64,000 nt of DNA from the NCBI RefSeq assembly GCF_016741815.1, contig NZ_JAERRJ010000007.1:248001-312000 (forward strand), given 5' to 3'. The translations under genes were made by a program, and so were the position numbers. The notes under the pieces were generated by a model. It had not been told where the DNA came from. It ran no database searches and worked only from the letters and a program-made list of their open reading frames with translations. Each line of letters begins with the position of its first letter. Position 1 is the first letter of the stretch. The DNA comes from Nocardia acididurans. Lineage in GTDB: Bacteria > Actinomycetota > Actinomycetes > Mycobacteriales > Mycobacteriaceae. Of the stretch, positions 17,529 through 26,308 are shown one piece after another.

Positions 17529-18209
17529 TCAGCTGCCGAGGTTGCGGATCACCTCGAGCAGGGCATCGGGACGATCGGCGGTCGGCAGGGCCTCGACCAG
17601 CTCGAAAGCGCAGCCCAGCGCCTTGGCACCGCCATCGGCCTCGAGGCTGTCACCGATCATGAGGGCGTTTTCGGGCTGGATGCCGAGGCGATCCAGGGCC
17701 GTGCGGAAGATGAGCGGATCGGGCTTCATGACACCGATTTCGAAGGACAGCGCGAAATCGCCGATATATCGATCCCAGCCGCGCGAGGCGAACGCCGGGC
17801 GGATGTCGAAGGCGATATTGCTGACGATGCCCACCTTCAAGCCCTGGGCGTGCAGCGTCTCGAACACCTCGCCGGTATCCGGGTACGGCGTCCAGGCGTA
17901 GGGATCGAGCAGTTTCTCGTAGAGCGGGACCGCCGCCGAGTCGGGGACGCCGGACTGCCGCAGCACCTGCACGTATGCCTTGCGATGCAGTTCCGGATCG
18001 AGATCCCTGCGCTCCCAGGCGAATTGCCCCTCCTCGTCGAACTCCACGAACTGTTCGACGGGCGCCGTCATGCGCCGCATGATCTCGGCGACCTCGTGCG
18101 GGTCGAAGGCGCGGCCGTCGGCGTCGACCAGGTCGACGGAGCGCAGCGCGGATTCCTCCAGACGGAAGACGGTGCCGGAAAAGTCGAAGAGAACAGCCTC
18201 GATCGCCAT
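17529..18209 (-). CDS. HAD-superfamily hydrolase (paralogue A)
   Basis: Cytosolic HAD-fold protein (226 aa). Motif I is DFSGT: the nucleophile Asp is present, but the second Asp used as acid/base by phosphatases is Ser. Motif II is VGIVSN, motif III the Lys in MKPDP, motif IV MIGDSLEADGG. A helical cap lies between motifs I and II. It is closely similar to the gene at 22822, for example VLFDFSGT-FRLEES, WTPYPDTG and RGWDRYI. The Ser replacement makes a normal phosphatase role uncertain; substrate unknown. Ends at a strong terminator. Confidence 0.88.
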   Translation of the reverse strand: MAIEAVLFDFSGTVFRLEESALRSVDLVDADGRAFDPHEVAEIMRRMTAPVEQFVEFDEEGQFAWERRDLDPELHRKAYVQVLRQSGVPDSAAVPLYEKLLDPYAWTPYPDTGEVFETLHAQGLKVGIVSNIAFDIRPAFASRGWDRYIGDFALSFEIGVMKPDPLIFRTALDRLGIQPENALMIGDSLEADGGAKALGCAFELVEALPTADRPDALLEVIRNLGS

Positions 18210-18299
18210 ACCGCCAGCCTACCGGCCGTCCAGTACCGGACCGGCTGCGCAAAGCGATAATTCATCAGCTTGTCTGAGGAGTTCTGCTACGGTGGCCGC

Positions 18300-19100
18300 G
18301 TGTCCGACACCGCATTGCTCAGGGTTTCCAGCGTCGACTTCATCCGCAACGGCACTGAGATTCTCGATGGGGTCTCGCTCACCGTGCACACCGGACAGCA
18401 CTGGGCGCTCCTCGGACCCAATGGCGCCGGCAAGACCACACTGCTGAAGATGCTGGGCGCGTTCGAGCATCCGACACGCGGCACGGTGGAGGTGCTCGGG
18501 CATCGGCTCGGCCGGGTCGACATGCGCGAATTGCGTACCGCCATCGGCCATGTCGATCCCCGGCGTACCCCGCGCTCCCCGCTCACCGTGCACGAGTGCG
18601 TGCTGACCGGGCTCACCAACACCGCCGAACTCGTGCCGCGCTGGACGGCGACCACCGCACAGCAGGCCGAGGCGGACCGGCTCATCGAGCTCATGGGCCT
18701 GGCCCATCGCCGAAATGCCGAGTGGCCCATCCTGTCCCAGGGCGAACGCGGGCGCATGCTCATCGCACGGGCGCTCATGCCCAGCCCGCGCCTGCTACTG
18801 CTCGACGAACCCGCCACCGGGCTGGATCTCGCCGGGCGCGAACACCTGCTCGACCGCATCGACGGACTGCAGCGAACCCATCCGGAGCTGGCCTCGGTGC
18901 TGGTCACCCATCACATGGAGGAACTGCCGCCCGGCACCACGCACGCAATGCTGTTGCGCGAGGGCCACATTGTCGCCGCCGGGCCGGTGGACGAGGTGCT
19001 CACCACCGAGCACGTCAGTGCCTGCTTCGACTATCCGGTGCGGATCGCGCGCACCGGCGGGCGGTGGAGCGTGCACACCGCACAGCACGCCGACGCCTGA
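18300..19100 (+). CDS. ABC transporter ATP-binding protein
   Basis: Single ABC ATPase domain (266 aa) with Walker A LLGPNGAGKTTLLK, signature LSQGERGR, Walker B LLLLDEPATGLD and the H-loop His in VLVTHHMEEL. No permease or binding-protein gene adjoins it. It resembles stand-alone YlmA/ModF-like ATPases; partner and substrate are unknown. The signature Glu-Arg (QGERGR) is slightly off the LSGGQ norm. GTG at 18300 is preferred over a TTG at 18270. It ends seven bases from the convergent TetR gene. Confidence 0.88.
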   Translation: MSDTALLRVSSVDFIRNGTEILDGVSLTVHTGQHWALLGPNGAGKTTLLKMLGAFEHPTRGTVEVLGHRLGRVDMRELRTAIGHVDPRRTPRSPLTVHECVLTGLTNTAELVPRWTATTAQQAEADRLIELMGLAHRRNAEWPILSQGERGRMLIARALMPSPRLLLLDEPATGLDLAGREHLLDRIDGLQRTHPELASVLVTHHMEELPPGTTHAMLLREGHIVAAGPVDEVLTTEHVSACFDYPVRIARTGGRWSVHTAQHADA

Positions 19101-19107
19101 AATCGAT

Positions 19108-19689
19108 TCACGCCGCCAGGGCCTCGATCCAGCGCTCGAGCCTATCCCCCTCGGCCGCCATCATGGCGGGATCACGGAAAGTATTGGTGAGCAGGGAGAT
19201 TCCCTGATAGGCGGCGAACAACGCCACTGCCAGCTCGCGGGCGTCGGCGCGACCCATGGCCGCGAACTGGGCCTGGATCCAGTCCACCAGGCGGCGCATC
19301 ACCTGCGCGAGTTCCTGTTCCAGGCCGTCGTCGCGCTTGTCGAGCTCGGTGGCCAGACTCCCTGAGGGGCAACCGAACTGGGCGGCCATCTCGCGTTGGT
19401 CCACCCAGCCGCGGACGAGCGCCCGGAGGCGTTCGGCGGGGGTGTCGAATTGTTCGAGCGCGCTGAGGATCTCGTGCAGGTTCCGCTCGTGCGCGCCGAT
19501 GGCGGCCTGGACCAGCTGGTCCTTGGTCTTGAAGTAGTAGTAGACATTGCCGACGGGCACTTCGGCGGCGCGGGCGATGTCGGCGATGGTGGTCTTCTCC
19601 ACGCCCTGGCGGTAGAAGACGTCGGCGGCCGCGGTGGCCAGCCGCTCACGTTTGCCGGCCGCCGACGCCTTCGCGACTGAGTTAGTCAT
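19108..19689 (-). CDS. TetR-family regulator
   Basis: One-component repressor (193 aa). The N-terminal helix-turn-helix is TTIADIARAAEVPVGNVYYYF; the C-terminal ligand domain is all-helical. ATG at 19689 gives the usual N-terminus. It is divergent from the NmrA-like reductase gene, 76 bp away, and the interval contains a GAGTTAG/CTAACTC palindrome. It therefore probably controls that gene and itself, in response to a small molecule the reductase may act on. Confidence 0.9.
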   Translation of the reverse strand: MTNSVAKASAAGKRERLATAAADVFYRQGVEKTTIADIARAAEVPVGNVYYYFKTKDQLVQAAIGAHERNLHEILSALEQFDTPAERLRALVRGWVDQREMAAQFGCPSGSLATELDKRDDGLEQELAQVMRRLVDWIQAQFAAMGRADARELAVALFAAYQGISLLTNTFRDPAMMAAEGDRLERWIEALAA

Positions 19690-19732
19690 ACGACTCACTA
19701 TAGACAAGCCCGCCCGATGTGCACTACGGTTC

Positions 19733-19754
19733 GAGTTAGTCAGCCAACTAACTC
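19733..19754. promoter_or_regulatory. Putative TetR operator in divergent promoter
   Basis: GAGTTAG (19733-19739) and CTAACTC (19748-19754) form a 7-bp inverted repeat with an 8-base spacer, just upstream of the reductase ribosome binding site. A related TGAGT...ACTCA pair overlaps the TetR start (about 19678-19697), so two operators may exist. Confidence 0.6.
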
Positions 19755-19765
19755 AAGGAGTGACA

Positions 19766-20611
19766 ATGATCGTGGTGACCGGAGCTACCGGAAACATCGG
19801 GCGCACCCTCGTGCAGACCCTTGCCGACGCCGGCGAGAAGGTGGTCGCCGTCTCGCGCCGCGCGGAGAACGCCGTTCTCCCCGAGGGGGTTTCGCATCGC
19901 AGCGCCGACCTGGCCGACCCGGATCAACTGGGATCGGCCGTTGCCGGGGCGGATGCGCTGTTCCTGATGTTCACCGGACCGCAGCTGGTCGAAGGTCCCG
20001 ACCCGGCCGAGTACTTCGCGCACGCGAAGCGGGCCGGTGTCCGGCGTGTGGTGCTGCTGTCATCGCAGGCGGCGGGCACCCGGCCGGAACTCGGATCACA
20101 TTCCCGCAGCCGGGCTTTCGAGGTGGCAGCCGAGGAGTCCGGCCTGGAATGGACGGCGCTGCGGCCCAGCGGGTTCTTCTCCAACACCTACGCCTGGGCA
20201 GACCCCGTCCGGCAGCAGGGCACGATCTTCTCCCCCTTCGGCGATATCGCCCTGCCTGCCATCGACCCCGCCGATATCGCGGCGGTGGCCGCGGCGGCGT
20301 TGCGCGAGGACGGGCACAACGGCCGCGTCTACGAACTGACCGGCCCCGCCCCGATCGCGCCCCGCGCGCAGGCGCGGATCGTGGCGGAAGCCCTCGACAA
20401 GCCGGTGCGATTCGTGGAACTCACCCGCGAACAGGCCCGCGAGAACCTGCTGCGCTTCATGCCGCCCGCGGTGGCCGACGGCACGCTCGACATCATCGGT
20501 GCACCGCTGCCCGCCGAACTGGCGGTAAGCCCGGCGGTCGAACTGCTCACCGGCCGCGCACCGGCCTCCTACGCACAGTGGGTGGAACGCAATATCGCCG
20601 CGTTCCGCTGA
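19766..20611 (+). CDS. NmrA-like NAD(P)-binding oxidoreductase
   Basis: Atypical short-chain dehydrogenase (281 aa) of the NmrA/quinone reductase 2 type. The Rossmann motif VVTGATGNIGRTL is at the N-terminus; VVLLSSQAAG follows the central strand. The usual Tyr-x3-Lys is not obvious, as in many NmrA members. LRPSGFFSNTY is the substrate-side loop. ATG at 19766 has AAGGAG upstream. Probably induced when the divergent TetR repressor releases the operator. Role could be quinone or aldehyde reduction, or redox sensing. Confidence 0.88.
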   Translation: MIVVTGATGNIGRTLVQTLADAGEKVVAVSRRAENAVLPEGVSHRSADLADPDQLGSAVAGADALFLMFTGPQLVEGPDPAEYFAHAKRAGVRRVVLLSSQAAGTRPELGSHSRSRAFEVAAEESGLEWTALRPSGFFSNTYAWADPVRQQGTIFSPFGDIALPAIDPADIAAVAAAALREDGHNGRVYELTGPAPIAPRAQARIVAEALDKPVRFVELTREQARENLLRFMPPAVADGTLDIIGAPLPAELAVSPAVELLTGRAPASYAQWVERNIAAFR

Positions 20612-20619
20612 ACCGAGGA

Positions 20620-22056
20620 CTACGCCGCGGGCACCCAGTTGCCGTGGAAGCCCTGTGGTACCCGGTGCGGCAGGTGGATGCTCGCGACGAATTCGAGGGT
20701 TTGGGCGTCCAGGATGGCGAGTTCGCTGCGGTCGGTGGCGGCGTCGTAGATGAAGCCCATGAGTACGCCCTCGTCCTCGGCGGCGTCGGGGGCGGAGGGT
20801 TCGAAGACGAACTCGCCCAGGCCCTTTCCGGCGCCGAACGAGCGGCTCAACATGCCGCCGTTCACGAGATCGTGTTTGTACAAGGTGGATTCGCCGGTCA
20901 GCCCCTGCCCCACCGACGGGACATAGCCGTAGCGGTGACGTCGGCCGAGCAGGCGTTCGTCGATGCGCGGGAATTCCTGGGCGCGATCGTCGAGGCGGGA
21001 TTGCCGGACCTTTCCCGCGGACAGGTCCACCTCCCAGCGGTCCAGGGTGGGCGCGCCGTCGTCCGGGCCGGTTTTGTCGGTGTCGAACATCTTCGGGTAG
21101 CGGACGACATCCAGGACGATGGTGTCGCCGTCCTCGTAGGCGTTCATGGGGTGGAAGACGTAGCAGGGTTCGATATCGAACCAGCGCACCGAATCCGCCG
21201 CGCCGTCACGCCGGAGTACGCCGATTCGCGCGGGGTACTTGGGATTCCAGCTGTAGGGCAGACGGCGATCGCCCGACAGCGACGGTTTGCGGGGTGGGGC
21301 GGGGATCGGGACGCGGCCGATCAGGGCCGACAGCAGTAGCCGGGCGGGCAGCCGCAGGGCGCGCGGGACGGTCATCTCGGCGGCCTGTCGTGCGTCGAAG
21401 GTGACCGGCAGGTCGTAGAGCACGATGTAGTTCTCGGTGAGCGAGAAGTCGTGCATCATGGGCGCGCCGCCGACCTCGATATCCAGGGTCCGCCGTGCCC
21501 GGCCGTCGGTGCCGATCACCGAGTACCGCACCTTGTTGCCGCTGGTGAACGCGTACGACACCGCGTGCAGCTCACCGGTTTCCGGGTCGCGCTTGGGGTG
21601 GGCGGTATAGCCGCCGCGCACCGTGCCGTCGAAGTCGCAGGGGCCGACGGTGTCGAGTTCCTCGGTCAGCTCGTAGTTGGTCAGACCCGCCTCGACCAGG
21701 GCCAGGGTGCGGCCGGCGTGCCCGATGACATTGGTGTTCGCGCCGATGCCGAAGGCCTGCTCGGCGGTGAAACGCTGCGGTTCGCCCAATGCCAGGGAGG
21801 TCACCGGTCCGCGCACCCAGCGGTTGCGGTACCACTCGGCGCGGCCGTCGCGCAGGCGGATGCCGTGCACCATGCCGTCACCGCCGAACCAGTGGTAGAG
21901 CTGCGGGTCGATCTCGCCGATGGGGTTGGGCCCGTTGCGCAGGTAGCGGCCGTCGAGATGTTCCGGGATCGAGCCGGTGACCTGCAGTTCGGTGAGTGTG
22001 TATTCCTGTTCGAGCGGTGCGAAGCCGCCGTCGAGGTAGCGATTGCCAGTGCCCAT
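20620..22056 (-). CDS. Carotenoid cleavage oxygenase family protein
   Basis: Seven-bladed propeller dioxygenase (478 aa) that cleaves carotenoids or related stilbene/apocarotenoid double bonds with a four-His iron centre. Visible signatures are RYLRNGPNPIG, YHWFGGDGMVHGIRL, GYTAHPKRDPETGE with a ligand His, MMHDFSLTENYIVLYD with a ligand His, CYVFHPMNAYEDG with a ligand His, and the C-terminal HLPHRVPQGFHGNWVPA with the last. It is divergent from a TetR gene with two perfect operators between them. The true substrate is unknown. Confidence 0.93.
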   Translation of the reverse strand: MGTGNRYLDGGFAPLEQEYTLTELQVTGSIPEHLDGRYLRNGPNPIGEIDPQLYHWFGGDGMVHGIRLRDGRAEWYRNRWVRGPVTSLALGEPQRFTAEQAFGIGANTNVIGHAGRTLALVEAGLTNYELTEELDTVGPCDFDGTVRGGYTAHPKRDPETGELHAVSYAFTSGNKVRYSVIGTDGRARRTLDIEVGGAPMMHDFSLTENYIVLYDLPVTFDARQAAEMTVPRALRLPARLLLSALIGRVPIPAPPRKPSLSGDRRLPYSWNPKYPARIGVLRRDGAADSVRWFDIEPCYVFHPMNAYEDGDTIVLDVVRYPKMFDTDKTGPDDGAPTLDRWEVDLSAGKVRQSRLDDRAQEFPRIDERLLGRRHRYGYVPSVGQGLTGESTLYKHDLVNGGMLSRSFGAGKGLGEFVFEPSAPDAAEDEGVLMGFIYDAATDRSELAILDAQTLEFVASIHLPHRVPQGFHGNWVPAA

Positions 22057-22075
22057 ATCCGGGTCTCCAAACGGT

Positions 22076-22111
22076 ATAACGCTGTTATGCCGTCTAGAAT
22101 AACGCTGTTAT
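22076..22111. promoter_or_regulatory. Twin TetR operators
   Basis: The same palindrome ATAACGCTGTTAT occurs twice, at 22076-22088 and 22099-22111, with start points 23 bases apart. It lies between the divergent carotenoid oxygenase and TetR genes, immediately before the TetR ribosome binding site. Two identical sites in this position are strong evidence for repression of both genes. Confidence 0.8.
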
Positions 22112-22126
22112 GGAGGTGTATCAACA

Positions 22127-22825
22127 GTGAATTCCCGATCCCGGCAGGCACAGCGGCGTGACAGCTCGGCCATGCGCACGGAACTGATCGAGGCGGCCAT
22201 CCGGCTGCTCGAACAGGACGGACCGGAAGCCCTGCAGACACGGCGGGTCGCGGCGGCGGCCGGTGCGTCGACCATGACCGTGTACACGCATTTCGGCGGA
22301 ATGACCGGACTGCTGGATGCGGTTGCGGCCGAAGCCTTCTCACGTTTCGGGGCGGCACTGGGCGCGGCCGCGTTCACCGATGATCCGGTCGCCGACTTCT
22401 TCGTCATGGGCCGGGCCTACCGTGAGTACGCTCTCGCCAATCCCCAGCGCTATCGCCTCATGTTCGGGCTCACCGCGCCGGGAGCCGGAAAACCGGGGTA
22501 CGTCATGGATCTCACCACCGAGACGCCCGACGACGCTGTCGGCGCGGACACCTTCGGGCACGCCATCACGGCCGCGGAGCGCATGATCGCGGGCGGGCAC
22601 ATCCGCTCCGATCCGCCGCGTCAGGTCGCCGCCCGGCTGTGGGCGCTGCTGCACGGTGCGATCCTGCTGGAGATGGCAGGCCACTTCGGCGCTGAAGGGC
22701 AGAGTGCCGCAACGGTTCTCGGACCGGCCACCTACGACCTGCTGGTCGGCATGGGCGCGAGCCGCGAGCGGCTGGAACAGTCCGCGCTCGAGGCGAACCG
22801 GCGGACCGGGAAGGGTGCGGGCTAG
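22127..22825 (+). CDS. TetR-family regulator of carotenoid oxygenase gene
   Basis: TetR repressor (232 aa). The helix-turn-helix is LQTRRVAAAAGASTMTVYTHFGG; the C-terminal part is of the TetR_C_33/WHG type (AYREYALANPQRYRLMFG). It starts at GTG with GGAGG ten bases upstream. Its gene overlaps the convergent HAD gene by four bases. Twin ATAACgctGTTAT sites in front suggest autorepression and control of the divergent oxygenase. The ligand is unknown, possibly a terpenoid. Confidence 0.9.
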   Translation: MNSRSRQAQRRDSSAMRTELIEAAIRLLEQDGPEALQTRRVAAAAGASTMTVYTHFGGMTGLLDAVAAEAFSRFGAALGAAAFTDDPVADFFVMGRAYREYALANPQRYRLMFGLTAPGAGKPGYVMDLTTETPDDAVGADTFGHAITAAERMIAGGHIRSDPPRQVAARLWALLHGAILLEMAGHFGAEGQSAATVLGPATYDLLVGMGASRERLEQSALEANRRTGKGAG

Positions 22826-23517
22826 GCGGCGGCGTCGAACAGGACGCGCTGGTGCACGGCCTTGCTGAGCGCGGCGGCGCGCGAACGGGTCGGCAGGGCT
22901 TCCACATGGGCGAAGTCGCAGCCCAGACCCAGTGCCCCGCCGTCGGCTTCGACGCTGTCGCCGACCATGAGCGCCCGGTCCGGGGCGACGCCCAGATGTT
23001 CGAGGGCAGAACGGAAGATTCGCGGATCGGGCTTCGTCGCACCCACTTCGAACGACAGCGTGAAGTGTGTGATGTACCGATCCCAGCCGCGCGAGACGAA
23101 GGCGTGGCGCGGATCGAACCCGGTGTTGCTGACGATCGCCACCCGGACACCGCGCTCGGCCAGTGCGGCCAGCACATTGCCGGTATCCGGATACGGCGTC
23201 CACGACAGCGGATCCACCACCCGCTGGTACATGCGCCGCGCGGATTCCTCCGGGACGCCCGAACGATGCAGAACCTGCAGGTAGGCGGCGCGATGGTAGG
23301 CGGGGTCGAGATCCCGGCGGTCCCAGGCGTATTTGCCCGCCTCGTCGAATTCGACGAGTTGACCGACGGGGTGGGTCATGCGGCGCGTGATCTCGGCGAT
23401 CTCGTCCGCGTCGAACGCCCGGCCCGCGCTGTCGCACAGGCCCGCGGCGTGGAAAACAGATTCCTCCAGCCGGAACAGGGTTCCGGAGAAGTCGAAAAGT
23501 ACTGCTTCAGTAACCAT
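22822..23517 (-). CDS. HAD-superfamily hydrolase (paralogue B)
   Basis: HAD-fold protein (231 aa), clear paralogue of the one at 17529. It shares motif I DFSGT (second Asp replaced by Ser), WTPYPDTG, VSN, the Lys of TKPDP and MVGDSVEADGG. It differs mostly in the cap and the C-terminus. The two copies flank the ABC/TetR/oxygenase block, so one may have arisen by local duplication. Substrate unknown; both conserve the same motif I change, so it is unlikely to be an error. Confidence 0.88.
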   Translation of the reverse strand: MVTEAVLFDFSGTLFRLEESVFHAAGLCDSAGRAFDADEIAEITRRMTHPVGQLVEFDEAGKYAWDRRDLDPAYHRAAYLQVLHRSGVPEESARRMYQRVVDPLSWTPYPDTGNVLAALAERGVRVAIVSNTGFDPRHAFVSRGWDRYITHFTLSFEVGATKPDPRIFRSALEHLGVAPDRALMVGDSVEADGGALGLGCDFAHVEALPTRSRAAALSKAVHQRVLFDAAA

Positions 23518-23635
23518 GCCACGTCACGGTATTCAGCAAACCGTCGGCAGCCCAGGTTCTTTCCGCTTTTTTGACGGCACTGACCTCGTAAGATGCGTCA
23601 CGCTACCCGGCTCAGGGGAGATTGCCGGTTACTTG

Positions 23636-26137
23636 TCAGCCGATATCGATGGGGTCGATCTGCACGCGCAGGGGGCCATCGGAACGGTGACTGCTGCGCA
23701 CCGCCTGCGCCGCGATGAGCGCCCGCGACAGCGCCGAACCGTGCGCACGATCGATGCGCAGGATCATGCGCTCGACGTCGGCGGGCGTGTCCCCGGAGAA
23801 GGGTTTGCGCGCCCCGAACGGCAGCGGCACCGGGCCGAGCACCTCGGTGTCGCCGGGAAGCTTTGCCTCACCGAGCAATTCGGCGATGGTGTCGGTGGTG
23901 CCGTCGATCGCCGCGAAACGCACCGACGGCGGGAACCGCACCTCGGTCCGCCCGTCGAGCTCGAATCGCGCGTGCCCCACCGGATCCCAGCGCACCAGCG
24001 CCTGCACGGTCGGCAGCGACGGTTCCGCCATGACCAGCACCTGACCGTGCGGGCGCACCAGCGCGGCCGCGGACATCCAGCGCCGCAACGTATCCTCGGC
24101 CGCGCGCAGATCGGCCCGGCCCAGCAGCGCCCACCCGTCGAGCAGCAGCGCCACCCCGTAGCCGCCCGGCACGGTCGGTTCCGCACCGATGGTGGAGACC
24201 ACCACCTGCGGCCCCTCCGGCACTTCGCTCAGCACCGACTTACCGCCCGAACCACGAATGGGCACACCGGGAAACGCGCGACCGAGCTCCTCGGCGGTGC
24301 GCACCGCACCGATCACCACGGCCCGCAGCGCCCGAGAACCGCACGAGCCGCAGCGGAACGCCGCCTCGGTGATACCGCACCACCGGCAACTGGGACTGTG
24401 CGCGGTCTCGCCCCCGGCGATCCCCCGGTCCCGGGAAGTCGTACGCGGGCCCGGACCGCCCTGCGCGGCAGAACCGCTGTCGGGCAGCGCAAGTGGGCCG
24501 TTGCAGTGGCGACAGCGCGCGGGCGTCCGGCATTTCGCACAGGACAGCGCGGGAATGTAACCGCGTCTGGGCACTTGGACCAGCACGGGCGCGCCTTCGG
24601 CGAGAGCCTTGCGCGCGGTCAGGAAGGCTTTGCCGGGAATGCGCACCGCCCGCGCGATGGGATCGCGCTCCATGGCCGCTTCGGAGTCGCCCGGCGCACT
24701 GATCCGCGGCGTCACCTGCCGCAGTACCGCCCGATCCGCGAGAAGGTCATGCGCCCAACCGGATTCGACAATGGCCTGCGCCTCCGCGGTCCGCGCGAAC
24801 CCGCCCGCCATGAACGCCGCCCCGGTCTCGTGCGCCCGCAGCATGGCCACCTCACGCGCATGCGAATACGGCGCCCGCGGCTCGGCGTAGGTGTCGTCCC
24901 CGTCATCCCAGATGGCGATCAACCCGAGATCCCGCGCGGGCGCGAAAACCGTACTCCGCGTGCCGACCACCACCCGAGCCGTTCCGCGCAGCGCCGCCAG
25001 CCACCGCCGATACCGCGCCGTGGGTCCCAGCCCGGCGGCCAGACCGACAGCCGAATCTCCGACCAGCGCAGTACATTCCGCGATAACACGCTCGAGGTCA
25101 CGCTGATCGGGTACGAGAACGACAGCACTGCGGCCACCGGCCACGGTCACCGCCGCGAGCTCAGCCAGCCGCCGCGCCCAGTTCTCCCCCGGCAGCGCCT
25201 GCCACGCCGCGCGCGGCCCCTTCCCCTCGCGCACCGCCCCCAGGAACGACCCGGCGTGCAGATACCGGTCCCACGCGGGAAAGACCTCCGGAATCTCCTG
25301 CACCTCAACAGGTTTCGGCTCCTCGGCCTCCGTCTTCGCATGCCGCGGCGGAATCGCCAGCCGCAGCACATCGGCCCGAGTCCCCGCATAACGCGCCGCA
25401 ACCGCCTCGACGAGCCGCAGAATCTCCGGCGTCAGCACCCGCTCCCCCGACACCACCCGCTCGAGCCGCACCAATTTCCCCGTGTGCTCTGTCTTCTCGA
25501 GCCGCTCCAGCACGAACCCGTCGACCAACCGCCCCGAGAACCGGACCCGCACCCGCACCCCGGGCTGCGCCGCCTCATCCATCTCCGGCGGCACCACATA
25601 ATCGAAATCCCGGTCCAGATGGGCGGGTTCGAGCAGCGGCAGCACCCGCGCGATAGGCCGCTCGACACTCGCCGTCACGACAGAAACGCCTGCCACCGTG
25701 CCCCGAGCCGCCGGAACAGACCCGACATCGAACAGCCCGTCTTCCGACGCGCCTGCCTCAGCACCGTCGGGCTCGACGGCAACCGCCGTTTCCCCAGCCA
25801 CCCGCACTGCTACATCGCCGGTTGGGTGATCGTCGGAATCTTCTACCCAGGGTTGGGATTCGGCCGCCGTGCCACGCGGGGCGTCGACTTCCGCCGACGT
25901 GGTGGGCACGGTTCCGAGCGACACCGCGGGTTCCGCCGGAGCGGCTGCCGCAGCAGCGGGCCGCATCTCGCTCGAATTCGCTTCCCCGCCGGCGGATTCG
26001 GTATCGGCTGCGGAGTCGAGGGCATCCGTTGGCGCGGGGCCGACGGTATCGCTCACCGGATCGACGGCGGCATCCGGTCGATCGGTGGTACCGGGTTGCG
26101 CTGTCTCAGAGCGGGATTCGGTTGCCGGGTGCGACAT
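23636..26137 (-). CDS. priA: Primosomal protein N' (PriA), probably helicase-inactive
   Basis: Replication restart protein (833 aa). Residues 1-156 are an acidic Ala/Glu/Thr/Pro-rich extension. The DNA-binding domain then starts with VERPIARVLPLLEPAHLDRDFDYVVP. The zinc-binding cysteines are present as CAKCRTPARCRHC and CRWCGITEAAFRCGSCG. Where other PriA proteins have a GSGKT Walker A, this has only AGGRSAVVLVPDQ, and the DEEH box reads WDDGDD. Actinobacterial PriA proteins are known for this loss, so a structural role is likely. ATG at 26137 has AGGAGGAG upstream, overriding a longer frame to 26227. Confidence 0.93.
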   Translation of the reverse strand: MSHPATESRSETAQPGTTDRPDAAVDPVSDTVGPAPTDALDSAADTESAGGEANSSEMRPAAAAAAPAEPAVSLGTVPTTSAEVDAPRGTAAESQPWVEDSDDHPTGDVAVRVAGETAVAVEPDGAEAGASEDGLFDVGSVPAARGTVAGVSVVTASVERPIARVLPLLEPAHLDRDFDYVVPPEMDEAAQPGVRVRVRFSGRLVDGFVLERLEKTEHTGKLVRLERVVSGERVLTPEILRLVEAVAARYAGTRADVLRLAIPPRHAKTEAEEPKPVEVQEIPEVFPAWDRYLHAGSFLGAVREGKGPRAAWQALPGENWARRLAELAAVTVAGGRSAVVLVPDQRDLERVIAECTALVGDSAVGLAAGLGPTARYRRWLAALRGTARVVVGTRSTVFAPARDLGLIAIWDDGDDTYAEPRAPYSHAREVAMLRAHETGAAFMAGGFARTAEAQAIVESGWAHDLLADRAVLRQVTPRISAPGDSEAAMERDPIARAVRIPGKAFLTARKALAEGAPVLVQVPRRGYIPALSCAKCRTPARCRHCNGPLALPDSGSAAQGGPGPRTTSRDRGIAGGETAHSPSCRWCGITEAAFRCGSCGSRALRAVVIGAVRTAEELGRAFPGVPIRGSGGKSVLSEVPEGPQVVVSTIGAEPTVPGGYGVALLLDGWALLGRADLRAAEDTLRRWMSAAALVRPHGQVLVMAEPSLPTVQALVRWDPVGHARFELDGRTEVRFPPSVRFAAIDGTTDTIAELLGEAKLPGDTEVLGPVPLPFGARKPFSGDTPADVERMILRIDRAHGSALSRALIAAQAVRSSHRSDGPLRVQIDPIDIG

Positions 26138-26204
26138 CGTCTCCTCCTGCTGCGCGGTCACCGGTGCTTCGTCCTCCGACGGGGTCGATACCTCCCATAG
26201 CAAG

Positions 26205-26238
26205 AACGGAATCCTGTACCGGGGCACAGGATTCCGTT
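26205..26238 (-). terminator. Terminator between metK and priA
   Basis: Perfect 13-bp stem AACGGAATCCTGT (26205-26217) with ACAGGATTCCGTT (26226-26238), 8-base loop. It lies 70 bp past the metK stop and before the priA start, so these two are probably separate transcription units. Confidence 0.75.
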
Positions 26239-26308
26239 GTCTGGCGGGTGTGGCCCGCCGGTCCGGCCGGGCGGGAGCCGAGGCTCCCGGTGGCCGGGTC
26301 GTACGTTC

